Shown here piece after piece: positions 9,276 through 17,248 of a stretch of 64,000 nt of DNA. A program made the position numbers and the translations under genes. This stretch comes from Shewanella phaeophyticola (GTDB lineage Bacteria > Pseudomonadota > Gammaproteobacteria > Enterobacterales > Shewanellaceae): positions 2,232,001-2,296,000 of the forward strand of contig NZ_JAODOQ010000001.1 in assembly GCF_025398315.1 (NCBI RefSeq), read 5' to 3'. The notes under the pieces were generated by a model that searched no databases, had not been told where the DNA came from, and worked only from the letters and a program-made list of their open reading frames with translations. Position 1 is the stretch's first letter, and the number at the start of each line of letters is the position of its first letter.

Positions 9276-9831
9276 ATGAAAAAGTCATTACATCATCTCG
9301 TCGCTTTATCATTACTCGGATTATCGATACTGGGGCTATCAGCTTGCACAGTCATCGATGAACCTGTTGATGTCGTAAAACCGTTTGAACTACAGCAGTA
9401 TCTGGGCACCTGGTATGAAATCGCCCGCCTAGATCATTCATTTGAGCGAGGAATGACTAATGTGACAGCGCAATACAGTATTGACGGTGACAAAGTGGTG
9501 GTGATTAACAAAGGATTTAAACAAGATCAACAGCAATGGGATCAAGCAGAAGGCAAAGCCTACTTTATTGATGGAGACAATAAAGGTTTACTCAAAGTGT
9601 CTTTCTTTGAGCCTTTTTACGGTGCTTATCAAATTCATGATATTGAACAGAATAGCCAAGGTCAATACACAGACTCACTAGTGATTGGTACCTAATAATC
9701 AATATGCGTGGATTTTGTCACGCAGCCCAATATTAGACCCTGCAATCAAACAGCGGTTTATCAACAAGCTTGCGGCTTTATCAATAAGTGAAGATAACCT
9801 CATTTGGGTGCAACAAGGTGATCAACAATAA
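9276..9831 (+). CDS. blc: outer-membrane lipocalin (Blc-like), frameshifted here
   Basis: A bacterial lipocalin lipoprotein thought to bind fatty acids or lysophospholipids at the outer membrane. The signal peptide ends LSAC. The lipocalin motif is seen as LGTWYEIARLDHSFERG. The frame ends early at SLVIGT, but continuing one frame over from 9691 gives PNNQYAWILSRSP to IWVQQGDQQ, the normal C-terminus of Blc. Observed GGTACCT (9687-9693) would be GGTCCT, encoding Gly-Pro, with one base removed, so the lesion looks like a one-base insertion error at GGTCC. The ATG at 9276 has CGGAG upstream. Confidence 0.87.
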
Positions 9832-9884
9832 CAGGCTGCTCGTACAATGGGTCAGATGCACTGTTATATGATCCAGAGGCTGTA

Positions 9885-10475
9885 ATGATTATTCCAATTT
9901 TCCCATTACCCATTTGCTTGCTCCCGCAAGGGTACACGCAATTACGTATTTTTGAAGCTAGATACAAACGCTTAGTGTCTGAGTCACTCAAAAGTGGACA
10001 GGGCTTCGGGTTATGTATGCTTGCTGATGACAAAAAAACCATTTTACCTATTGGCACGCTAACCGAGATCATCGACTTTGAAACGCTCGATGATGGCCTG
10101 TTAGGTATTAGTGTTCAAGGCAAGCAAACCTTCTCGATTAACCAAATCGATGTTGAACATGATGGCTTAAAACGTGCCGACGTGACGTTAATAGACAGTT
10201 GGCCAAGCGATCTTATTGAAACCCAAGTGGCTCAACCACACATTAAGCCATTAGAGCGAAAAAAAGATCAGTTTTTAAGCAAAACACTTAAGGAATTACT
10301 GCAGCAATACCCACAGCACTTAGCCCACTATTCTGATGATAACTTCAATGATATCGCTTGGGTGTGTCAGCGCTGGTTAGAAGTTATCCCCTTAAGTGCC
10401 AAAGAAAAGTATCAATGCATTAACAGTCACGACCATTTGTTAGCTAAATCATTTTTATTCGACATTATAAAATAA
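9885..10475 (+). CDS. LON substrate-binding domain protein
   Basis: A 196-residue protein made of the N-terminal (PUA-like) domain of Lon protease without the ATPase and protease parts. IPIFPLPICLLPQGYTQLRIFEARYKRLV at the start, cut by the family's typical FPL...P...LPL pattern, is diagnostic. Such stand-alone LON proteins are conserved in gamma-proteobacteria, with no settled role; substrate recognition or adaptor work is inferred from Lon. The ATG is preceded by GAGG. It lies just upstream of the rpoE/chrR promoter and is probably a separate transcript. Confidence 0.82.
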   Translation: MIIPIFPLPICLLPQGYTQLRIFEARYKRLVSESLKSGQGFGLCMLADDKKTILPIGTLTEIIDFETLDDGLLGISVQGKQTFSINQIDVEHDGLKRADVTLIDSWPSDLIETQVAQPHIKPLERKKDQFLSKTLKELLQQYPQHLAHYSDDNFNDIAWVCQRWLEVIPLSAKEKYQCINSHDHLLAKSFLFDIIK

Positions 10476-10485
10476 CGTCCAGATG

Positions 10486-10512
10486 TGATCCGTTTATCTT
10501 CACCTTGCGTAT
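10486..10512 (+). promoter_or_regulatory. candidate RpoE (ECF11-type) autoregulatory promoter
   Basis: TGATCC at 10486-10491 and CGTAT at 10508-10512 are separated by 16 bases and lie 110 bp upstream of the sigma-factor gene. TGATCC is the -35 element I know for RpoE sigma factors paired with ChrR-type anti-sigma factors, which usually transcribe their own operon. The match is by eye. Confidence 0.55.
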
Positions 10513-10537
10513 GAGTTATTACTGAATAAACGTCACC

Positions 10538-10573
10538 CCTTTTTGCAGACTGCATTTGGCTACTGCAAAAAGG
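10538..10573 (+). repeat. perfect 11-bp inverted repeat in the rpoE leader
   Basis: CCTTTTTGCAG (10538-10548) pairs with CTGCAAAAAGG (10563-10573) around a 14-base loop. It lies between the candidate promoter and the first possible start codon. No T-run follows, so it is not a simple terminator. Confidence 0.6.
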
Positions 10574-10622
10574 CAACAAGTTACCTATTCAATTGTGTTT
10601 TTACTGGATGCGAGTGAAAAAA

Positions 10623-11285
10623 ATGGAAAATGTTCAATCACAAAGCGTACAAACTCGTTATGATAAAGGAAATCTTATTGCAAGATCGTCCAATCAACGA
10701 AGTGGTGCTATGAAATCAGACGAACCCAATCCAATGGCAGATGAACTTGCTCACTTAATGATGCAAGTGGCTAATAATCGGTGTAAACGGTCTTTTGCTA
10801 GCCTGTTTTCTCATTTTGCACCCAAAATAAACTCATTTGGGGTACAACGTCTGAGTCAGCAAGGCTTAGCCATGGACTTGGTACAAGAAACCATGTCGCG
10901 AGTATGGACTAAAGCGCACTTATACAACGCTGACAAAGCGGCTGTAAGTACTTGGGTGTTCACTATCATGCGTAACCAATGTTTTGACATGCTACGCAAA
11001 GTACAACACAACCGTGAAGATGCATTTGGCGACGACATCTGGCCTTTATTTGAGTCTGATGACGCTGAAAACAACGAAGAAGATTTTTTATTATCAGCCA
11101 ATTTACTACAACATGTTGAAGATCTTCCGCCATTACAACGTCAGGTAGTGCAAGGCATTTACATGCAAGAACTGACACAACAAGAACTTGCAGACAAACT
11201 CGATATACCTATTGGTACCGTTAAATCTCGACTTAGACTCGGGCTAGAAAAGTTAAAAAGCTTTATGGAGAAACATTATGATTAA
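10623..11285 (+). CDS. rpoE: ECF sigma factor of the RpoE/ChrR type
   Basis: A 220-residue extracytoplasmic-function sigma factor. Region 2 is seen in ASLFSHFAPKINSFGVQRLS and VQETMSRVWTKA, and region 4 in QQELADKLDIPIGTVKSRL. The next gene, overlapping by eight bases, encodes a ChrR-like anti-sigma factor, which places this in the ECF11 group that answers singlet oxygen and related stress in other bacteria. That group does not include the envelope-stress RpoE of E. coli. The start is uncertain: ATG 10623 is used, but a downstream ATG at 10710 (MKSDEPNP) would give a length closer to other members. Confidence 0.87.
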   Translation: MENVQSQSVQTRYDKGNLIARSSNQRSGAMKSDEPNPMADELAHLMMQVANNRCKRSFASLFSHFAPKINSFGVQRLSQQGLAMDLVQETMSRVWTKAHLYNADKAAVSTWVFTIMRNQCFDMLRKVQHNREDAFGDDIWPLFESDDAENNEEDFLLSANLLQHVEDLPPLQRQVVQGIYMQELTQQELADKLDIPIGTVKSRLRLGLEKLKSFMEKHYD

Positions 11286-11952
11286 TTACCACCCAGATCA
11301 GCATTTGCTGTCTCTCCATGCTAAAGGCGAATTACCGCTATCGATGTCGATTGCCATTTCTGCTCATGCAGAATTGTGTCAACATTGCCAGCAGCAACTT
11401 GACCAAATGACCCTTGCCCTATCTGAACAAGAGTTCGAACAACAAACTGTAGCAGAGCAATCTGATGATGCAGACTTAAGTGTCCTTTTAAGCCAATTTA
11501 TGTCATCAACATTAGACAATTTAGACACTGAGCCGACGCCACAACCACAGGCTGTCGACAACACGGTGACCATTAAAGGTCAACAATACGCATTGCCACG
11601 GGTATTTAGAAAACAAATTAATGCTTCTTGGCAAGGCATCGGTAAGGTGAGTCGTTTACGTTTAGACACCGGTGAGCCACAGGCAAGAGCAAGTTTGTTG
11701 CACATTGCAGCCAATGGCGAGATACCGGAACACACCCATAAAGGGGCAGAGTTAACCTTATTATTAGCGGGCGAATTTAGCGATTGCTACAACACATACA
11801 AGCCTGGTGATTTTATGTTGCTTGATCAAGAGCATCAGCATTCACCCAAAACCACCGAAGGCTGCTTGTGTTACACCATCGTTGATGCACCATTGTACTT
11901 TACTAAGGGGTTCAGTAAGTTGCTTAACCCTATTGGTGATTTACTGTATTAA
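11278..11952 (+). CDS. chrR: ChrR-type zinc anti-sigma factor with cupin domain
   Basis: A 224-residue cytoplasmic anti-sigma factor. The N-terminal anti-sigma domain carries the zinc motif His30-x3-Cys34-x2-Cys37 (HAELCQHC). The C-terminal cupin domain shows PEHTHKGAELTLLLAGEFSD, with the metal-ligand His pair. By family it holds the partner sigma factor inactive until stress signals release it. The eight-base overlap with rpoE indicates translational coupling and matched amounts. A stem-loop follows the gene. Confidence 0.9.
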   Translation: MINYHPDQHLLSLHAKGELPLSMSIAISAHAELCQHCQQQLDQMTLALSEQEFEQQTVAEQSDDADLSVLLSQFMSSTLDNLDTEPTPQPQAVDNTVTIKGQQYALPRVFRKQINASWQGIGKVSRLRLDTGEPQARASLLHIAANGEIPEHTHKGAELTLLLAGEFSDCYNTYKPGDFMLLDQEHQHSPKTTEGCLCYTIVDAPLYFTKGFSKLLNPIGDLLY

Positions 11953-11975
11953 GTAAGTTAATTCACTATGTTAAG

Positions 11976-12005
11976 AGTTGCGATAATCGTGGTTATCGCA
12001 ACTTT
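11976..12005 (+). terminator. stem-loop terminator after chrR
   Basis: Perfect 11-bp stem AGTTGCGATAA/TTATCGCAACT with a six-base loop, followed only by TTTATCATTT, so the T-run is weak. Confidence 0.6.
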
Positions 12006-12590
12006 ATCATTTCAGCATAGAAGTATTAAAAAATCTTTAATCATTTAAATAAAACATTTTCAATTACTTACCTTAATAAGAAGCCAGCAACTGCCTTTTT
12101 TAAAGACAATTTGTTCATCTTTTGTCTTTTTTAGCAAAAACGGTGTTGCTAAAAAAGAAAAGTGAGTATAGAATCAATCCAGATTTAAAAATCTTGTTAA
12201 TTTTGGTACCTACCTGAAAGTCTGCTCAACTTCCTTCGTAAACCCAAGACAAGCTTCTGTACATTTTCATGACCCTAGCGGCCAATGTTTGTAGCACTCA
12301 AAAAAACAAACTTTTATGGTCATGTTATTGTCATATAATTATGTTCAACTTACTAAGATAAGTGAAAACGTAATATTTTAGTTGGCTAGTGAAACCAGAT
12401 CATTCATTGTGATCACAAGTTAAACTGACGCTAATCAACTATTTATATCACAACACTTGATTAGTGAGTTCAGAATAGGTTAAGTTAAATCTCGACAAGT
12501 TAATCTTTTGCACCACTAAAAATGCCAAGGATATTTTATTGAACAATTTACTCACCCAAGGGTGATCAGCAAAAATAAGGAGTGTGGCAT
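12006..12590. other. long gene-free stretch upstream of a small ORF
   Basis: No ORF of note is present. It contains a perfect 13-bp inverted repeat TCTTTTTTAGCAA/TTGCTAAAAAAGA (12125-12158, eight-base loop), a 12-bp palindrome TTGTGATCACAA (12407-12418) and a CTAATCAA/TTGATTAG pair (12431-12464). These look like regulatory and leader structure for the small gene that follows, but no promoter could be placed with confidence. Confidence 0.5.
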
Positions 12591-12764
12591 ATGTCATACA
12601 ACATTAACGGACATGAAATTTCAGTTAGTTTTCCAGTTAACTCAATTTCGTCAAACAAAAACTCAATTGCTTTTACCGACAGCCAAGGTAAAAACAAAAA
12701 AACCTTTTCAAAGCGTACTGAAGCATTAAACTTCATGAAATGGTTAATCACTGCAAATAAGTAA
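12591..12764 (+). CDS. 57-residue protein of unknown function
   Basis: Starts MSYNINGHEISVSFPV after a strong AAGGAG eight bases upstream, which marks it as a real gene despite its size. It is polar and basic at the centre (DSQGKNKKTFSKRTEALNFM) and ends ITANK. It has no signal peptide, Cys or membrane segment. I know no family for it. An ORF of about the same length runs on the opposite strand but has no ribosome binding site. A large imperfect inverted repeat follows the stop. The long upstream region suggests post-transcriptional or stress control. Confidence 0.65.
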   Translation: MSYNINGHEISVSFPVNSISSNKNSIAFTDSQGKNKKTFSKRTEALNFMKWLITANK

Positions 12765-12790
12765 TACTCCTAACGCCTAGCGTTAATCAT

Positions 12791-12861
12791 TTGCTCTGTT
12801 ATTTAATAAACTCATTTCTCGGTATTCTCCTCTCACTTACCGATGTTTATTAAAACAGAGC
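12791..12861. repeat. large imperfect inverted repeat after the small ORF
   Basis: TTGCTCTGTT (12791-12800), AATAAAC (12805-12811) and CGGTA (about 12820-12824) are mirrored in order by TACCG, GTTTATT and AACAGAGCAA (12838-12861). On RNA this would be a long hairpin about 70 bases in span with two small internal loops. A second small palindrome, TAACGC/GCGTTA (12771-12785), precedes it. It may be the terminator for the small gene, though no T-run follows. Confidence 0.6.
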
Positions 12862-12925
12862 AAAATGAACCTCCCCTATTACATCTTACTCACTCTAACG
12901 TTAACTTTTATTTAGTTGTTAACTG

Positions 12926-13903
12926 TCAGTCGTTTTCTGATTTATTCGAATGACCAAATTTACGCTGATACCTAGGTAACATGGTTTGATTACCTAAAAC
13001 CCCACCCTGATGTACATACACGATGTCACCGTCCCAGTGCGGATGTTGCTGTAAATAATGTTTTAACACTAAAAAACCAACCGGATCGTATAACAATTCA
13101 AATTCAATTCCAGATTGACATACCGTTTGCCACATTTCATAACAACGCTGAGTTAATTTGCCAAAATGGTATTTGTGTCCGTCATTCACTATGGTTGGAA
13201 AATACTCTTGAGCAACTAATTGAGAAAATTGTTGGCGTAAATAATCATCCCCACCAACCGTACTGCAAGTTAACACCTCGATATTAATATTGTTACTATT
13301 GTTGTTTGCCTGTTGTTGTAGCAACTGCTTATTTAAATACGCTGCCGTTGTGCCTGTGCCTGAAGGTAAAAATACTTTTAATGCTTTGGTGTTACGTAAT
13401 CTTGCCCAATCAATAATCTCTGTTGCTAATATGGCAACACCCGTTTCAGCATACTCGCAACGTCCTCCCTCAGGGATGTGTAACAATGAGTTTTTGTTAT
13501 TGTAGTCAGATGCAACAATACATTGTACGACGTCATCTAAATGCATCTGCTGATATTTATCCGCTAACTTAAGTTGGCCGACTTCAATAATATTAGCGCC
13601 ATTGGCAATAGCCGCTGCATAATTTCCATTAGGGTGCTGGAGAATAAAATCGCTGATATGACTGACATAGTAATCAAATTGCCAACCCTGTTGTTTAGCC
13701 AGCACTGACATCGAATATAACGAATTCGCTTGGGCAGAACCCGAACCGACAAGCTGGGTAATATGCGCATAATCTTGCGATAAAAAATGATAAAACTTAC
13801 GCGCTTTATTACCGCTAAAGTCAGGGTGTAATAAGTCATCTCGTTTGACAAAGATAGGTCTTTGCTCAAATAGCATTGGCTGTACAGGGCTTATAGCAAA
13901 CAT
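12926..13903 (-). CDS. PLP-dependent ACC deaminase / D-cysteine desulfhydrase family enzyme
   Basis: A 325-residue fold-type II pyridoxal-phosphate enzyme. The N-terminal IFVKRDDLLHPDFSGNKARK has the Schiff-base Lys33 in SGNKARK. GSGSAQANSLYSMSVLA is the phosphate-side Ser/Asn block, and LPSGTGTTAAYLNKQL is a second cofactor-contact loop. The family deaminates 1-aminocyclopropane-1-carboxylate or, more often in gamma-proteobacteria, desulfhydrates D-cysteine; the residues visible do not decide between them. It is a single gene, convergent with the preceding small ORF. Confidence 0.85.
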   Translation of the reverse strand: MFAISPVQPMLFEQRPIFVKRDDLLHPDFSGNKARKFYHFLSQDYAHITQLVGSGSAQANSLYSMSVLAKQQGWQFDYYVSHISDFILQHPNGNYAAAIANGANIIEVGQLKLADKYQQMHLDDVVQCIVASDYNNKNSLLHIPEGGRCEYAETGVAILATEIIDWARLRNTKALKVFLPSGTGTTAAYLNKQLLQQQANNNSNNINIEVLTCSTVGGDDYLRQQFSQLVAQEYFPTIVNDGHKYHFGKLTQRCYEMWQTVCQSGIEFELLYDPVGFLVLKHYLQQHPHWDGDIVYVHQGGVLGNQTMLPRYQRKFGHSNKSEND

Positions 13904-14124
13904 TGGCGCTCTCTAAATACTTGATATGAGTATTTTAACTAATAAATGATAAAACTCACCGATTGATTTAACAATTTCACTAACGTGCGTTATTCCCCCC
14001 TTATTAAAAGCACAGTAAAACATATATAATCAATAAGTTACAATTTTGGCATAAATATCGCTTAGTTAAACTTAAGTCAGTTCAGTACCCGTTTTGTATT
14101 TTTAGATTTCAATAAGGAAAAACA

Positions 14125-14535
14125 ATGTCACTTTTACGTTTACTGTTTAATATTGCTTGGTTTGTTTTAGGCGGTTTTGTGATGGGCTTAGCCTGGTGGC
14201 TTGCCGGACTCTTATGCTTTATCAGTATTGTCGGTATTCCATTTGGTCGTGCGTGTTTTGTGATTGGTGAAATGGCGTTTTGGCCATTTGGACAAGAAAG
14301 CGTTAACCGCAAGCATTTAACTGGCCATGAAGATCTTGGCACCGGCAGCTTAGGGTTAATCGGTAATGTTATTTGGTTTTTATTCTTTGGTATTTGGTTG
14401 GCGATTGGTCATTTAGCCCATGCACTGGCCTGCTTTGTGACTATTATTGGTATCCCATTTGCGATACAACATATTAAGTTAGCATTGCTAAGCTTAACGC
14501 CAATTGGTCAAACAGTCGTAACCAAACCAGTGTAA
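14125..14535 (+). CDS. yccF: YccF family inner-membrane protein
   Basis: A 136-residue membrane protein with two copies of the YccF domain. NIAWFVLGGFVMGLAWWLAG with IVGIPFGRACFVIG is mirrored in the second half by GNVIWFLFFGIWLAIGHLAH with IIGIPFAIQHIKLA. Three or four hydrophobic segments are visible. Function is unknown; the family appears near channels and transporters in some genomes. AAGGA precedes the ATG by six bases, and a strong terminator follows, so this is a one-gene unit. Confidence 0.88.
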   Translation: MSLLRLLFNIAWFVLGGFVMGLAWWLAGLLCFISIVGIPFGRACFVIGEMAFWPFGQESVNRKHLTGHEDLGTGSLGLIGNVIWFLFFGIWLAIGHLAHALACFVTIIGIPFAIQHIKLALLSLTPIGQTVVTKPV

Positions 14536-14549
14536 ACAACCTCTTAGTG

Positions 14550-14582
14550 AAAGCCGATTACATCCCGTAGTCGGCTTTTTAG
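14550..14582 (+). terminator. terminator after yccF
   Basis: Perfect stem AAAGCCGA/TCGGCTTT with a 13-base loop, followed by TTTT. Confidence 0.8.
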
Positions 14583-14629
14583 TGTGTGGATGATAATATG
14601 CCCCAATAATAAATATAAAAGAGTAAAGT

Positions 14630-15091
14630 ATGAAATATTGGTTAATGAAGTCCGAACCCGATGACATCAGTATTGATGATTTACATGATAGCCCAAATCA
14701 TACAATGGCTTGGCAAGGTATTCGAAATTACCAAGCAAGGAACTTTATCCGCGATCAAATCACACTTGGCGATCAAGTGTTGTTTTACCATTCTAGTTGC
14801 AAAGTGCCAGGTGTTGTCGGTATTGCCACAGTTGTTAGCCAGCCTACACTTGATGAAAGTGCTTTTGATCCACAATCTCGCTATTTTGACCCTAAGTCAG
14901 AGCCAGACAAACCGCGGTGGTGGCAAGTGGATATTCAATTTACTGCAAAACTGAATCAGATAGTCAGTTTACAACAACTCAAAAGTGACCCGGCTTTACA
15001 AGACATGGTATTAGTTACCAAAGGTGCACGGTTAAGCGTTCAACCTGTCAACGCTGATGAATTTGCTCATATTGTTATGCTAGGGCAATGA
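14630..15091 (+). CDS. EVE domain protein
   Basis: A 153-residue protein consisting of one EVE domain, a PUA-like fold. KYWLMKSEPDDISIDDL, WQGIRNYQARNFIRD and the later RWWQVDIQF are family blocks. EVE domains bind modified bases or modified nucleotides, and stand-alone bacterial members are thought to recognise modified RNA or DNA; the ligand here is not known. It is cytoplasmic and monocistronic. The stop codon lies inside a 21-bp tandem duplication (15080-15121), which may have altered the 3' end. Confidence 0.87.
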   Translation: MKYWLMKSEPDDISIDDLHDSPNHTMAWQGIRNYQARNFIRDQITLGDQVLFYHSSCKVPGVVGIATVVSQPTLDESAFDPQSRYFDPKSEPDKPRWWQVDIQFTAKLNQIVSLQQLKSDPALQDMVLVTKGARLSVQPVNADEFAHIVMLGQ

Positions 15092-15121
15092 TTTAAATAT
15101 CTAGGCCAATGATTTAAATAT
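15080..15121. repeat. 21-bp tandem duplication over a stop codon
   Basis: Two adjacent 21-bp units (15080-15100 and 15101-15121) differ at one base (CTAGGG versus CTAGGC). The first contains the last codons and TGA stop of the EVE gene. Confidence 0.85.
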
Positions 15122-15152
15122 AAAAAAAGGGTGACTGAATTTAGCCACCCTT
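15121..15152 (-). terminator. terminator of the TIGR00266 gene
   Basis: On the minus strand AAGGGTG/CACCCTT with a 12-base loop leads into TTTTTTTATA, 27 bp past the stop codon. Confidence 0.7.
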
Positions 15153-15177
15153 GTTAATTGAGCAGAAAAATGAAACG

Positions 15178-15966
15178 TTAATTAATCATTCGTCCAATGC
15201 CACCTAACACTGAACCTTCGCCTTGATCTTTTCCGCCTGTTGAAGGTGCATGGGCAATAATACGATCAGCCATGCGAGAAAAAGGTAAACTTTGCAGCCA
15301 CACAGTGCCGTGGCCTTGTAACGTTGCAAGAAATAACCCCTCACCGCCAAACACCATTGATTTTAATGAGCCTGCACGCTGAATATCATAATCAATGCCT
15401 GGGGTAAAACCCACTAAACAACCGGTATCAACGCGTAAAGTTTCACCGCGTAATTCTTTTTTAATTAAGGTGCCACCAGCATGCACAAACGCCATGCCAT
15501 CACCTTTTAGGCTTTGTAAAATAAAGCCTTCACCACCAAAGAACCCCACACCAAGGCGTTTATTAAACTTCATCGATACTTGGGTACCCATTGCCGCGGC
15601 TAAAAAACTGTCTTTTTGGCAAATTAATTCGCCATTATGCTTGGCAAGATCGATAGCTAAGACAGTGCCTGGAAATGGGGCTGAAAAAGCCACTTTACGT
15701 TTACGACCGCCCTCGTTGGTAAAGTGAGTCATAAAAATCCCCTCACCTGTAATGGCTCGCTTTCCTGCGCCCAACAATTTACCAAAAAAGCCTGACTCTG
15801 GTTCTGAGCCATCACCCATTTTGGCTTCAAATGAAATATCTTCTTCAAGGTATGTCATGGCTCCAGCTTCGGCGACCACTGCCTCATGCGGGTCGAGTTC
15901 AATTTCAACTAATTGCATACTTGAACCGATAATTTCGTAATCAACTTCGTGACATTTTCTGGTCAT
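15178..15966 (-). CDS. TIGR00266 / AIM24 family protein
   Basis: A 262-residue, mostly beta protein. Family landmarks are [20 protein letters not shown] at the start, EAGAMTYL, the Gly-rich [17 protein letters not shown] and repeated GG-turns such as [16 protein letters not shown]. Bacterial members are widespread and uncharacterised, with a fold related to mitochondrial AIM24. There is no signal peptide. AAGGAG precedes the ATG. It is transcribed alone toward a terminator shared with the converging EVE gene. Function unknown. Confidence 0.85.
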   Translation of the reverse strand: MTRKCHEVDYEIIGSSMQLVEIELDPHEAVVAEAGAMTYLEEDISFEAKMGDGSEPESGFFGKLLGAGKRAITGEGIFMTHFTNEGGRKRKVAFSAPFPGTVLAIDLAKHNGELICQKDSFLAAAMGTQVSMKFNKRLGVGFFGGEGFILQSLKGDGMAFVHAGGTLIKKELRGETLRVDTGCLVGFTPGIDYDIQRAGSLKSMVFGGEGLFLATLQGHGTVWLQSLPFSRMADRIIAHAPSTGGKDQGEGSVLGGIGRMIN

Positions 15967-16104
15967 TTTTTGCTCCTTAAAAATGAGTGTGGCAGATTCA
16001 GCGTTAGCACAGATGCTATTATTGCTTTAGGTTAACAAGATGTTACTTTTATTCCTATGGAAACTTTGTGACATAATATGTCAAAGAAGATTACATGCAC
16101 CTAA

Positions 16105-17031
16105 CTAGCCTAATCCTGCACCACTTAATCCTGTTTGTTGCTGTTGATATAGGGCAAATTCTTGCAAAATAAGTTCAGTAAATAATTGCCCAGCTCGGCC
16201 TAAAGGACGCTCTGAGGTTGACACTAATTGCGGGGTAAAGCTAAAACGATTGCCGCCCACAAAATCAATTGTCGTTAACTCACCATTGGCTAACTCTTCA
16301 GTGATTAAAAAATCCGGCATCCATCCAAAGCCCAAGCCTTTTAATAATGCATTTTTTTTCATAATAAAGCCTGAAAGATAAAACACTTTATCACCGCCAA
16401 ATTGCATTTCATCACGCGCACGTTTACCCGGCGATGAGTCTTCAATGGTGAGCTCTACATGCTGTTGCAGCTCAGGTAGGCTTATGTCTCGCCTTTGACT
16501 TAATGGATGCAATCTTGCCGCCACCAGCACACTGGTAATGGTGGGTAAGGATTTAGGATGATAAGAAGGCCCAGTACGATAATCTTTAACCAACATCAAA
16601 TCTGCTTGATCGCGCTCAAACCGATGTTGAACCCCACCTAAAAACTCCATGTTCAACTGAATTTTGGTGGGGATATTGTGCTCAGACATCAACTTTAATG
16701 CGCTCATAATGGGCTCCATCGGCAATGCCCCGTCAATGATTAATTCAAGCTTAGGCTCCCAGCCCTGACTATAACGACTAGCAAGATGCTCAATATTGGC
16801 TAAATGTTGAAGCAGTCGCTGACCCTCTGCCAAAATGACTTTACCCTCTGGCGTTAACTCTGCTCGGTAGTGATCTCTATTAAATAATGTCACCCCTAAA
16901 TGTTGTTCTAGCTTCTTAATTTGGTAGCTCACCGCTGATTGCGCTTTATGTAAACGCTCGGATGCCTTAGCAAAACTCCCTTCTTCAACAAGAACTTGCA
17001 AAACATTAAACGCATCGATATCAATCCGCAT
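16105..17031 (-). CDS. LysR family transcriptional regulator
   Basis: A 308-residue LysR-type regulator. The N-terminal winged helix-turn-helix is clear: FNVLQVLVEEGSFAKASERL, then SAVSYQIKKLEQHLGVTLFNRD. The effector-binding domain follows from about residue 90. It is divergent from hmgA-hppD across a 217-bp gap, the usual arrangement for a LysR regulator of its neighbour, so control of tyrosine/homogentisate breakdown is a fair guess but not shown. The ATG at 17031 follows GGAG; a GTG two codons upstream is possible. Confidence 0.85.
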   Translation of the reverse strand: MRIDIDAFNVLQVLVEEGSFAKASERLHKAQSAVSYQIKKLEQHLGVTLFNRDHYRAELTPEGKVILAEGQRLLQHLANIEHLASRYSQGWEPKLELIIDGALPMEPIMSALKLMSEHNIPTKIQLNMEFLGGVQHRFERDQADLMLVKDYRTGPSYHPKSLPTITSVLVAARLHPLSQRRDISLPELQQHVELTIEDSSPGKRARDEMQFGGDKVFYLSGFIMKKNALLKGLGFGWMPDFLITEELANGELTTIDFVGGNRFSFTPQLVSTSERPLGRAGQLFTELILQEFALYQQQQTGLSGAGLG

Positions 17032-17248
17032 ACCCACTCCCGTGTCTTGTTATCAATACACCAATGTAAAGCCAGCAAGACAATCTAAAAATTTGATTAA
17101 GTTAAGCTTTTTATTATTCTTTTTTTGTTGATCTTTACCACTAAATTGTTAATAAGATCACATATTGGTTTGCCCAGTGCGATTAGGCCATAACAATAAT
17201 TAACACTCAGCCGCATCACATGCAGTCGATTTGCCAGAGGACAATCAA

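Noticed and set aside
12566..12751. Minus-strand ORF opposite the small 57-residue gene
   Set aside because: No ribosome binding site, while the plus-strand frame has a strong AAGGAG; one frame is enough to explain the region.
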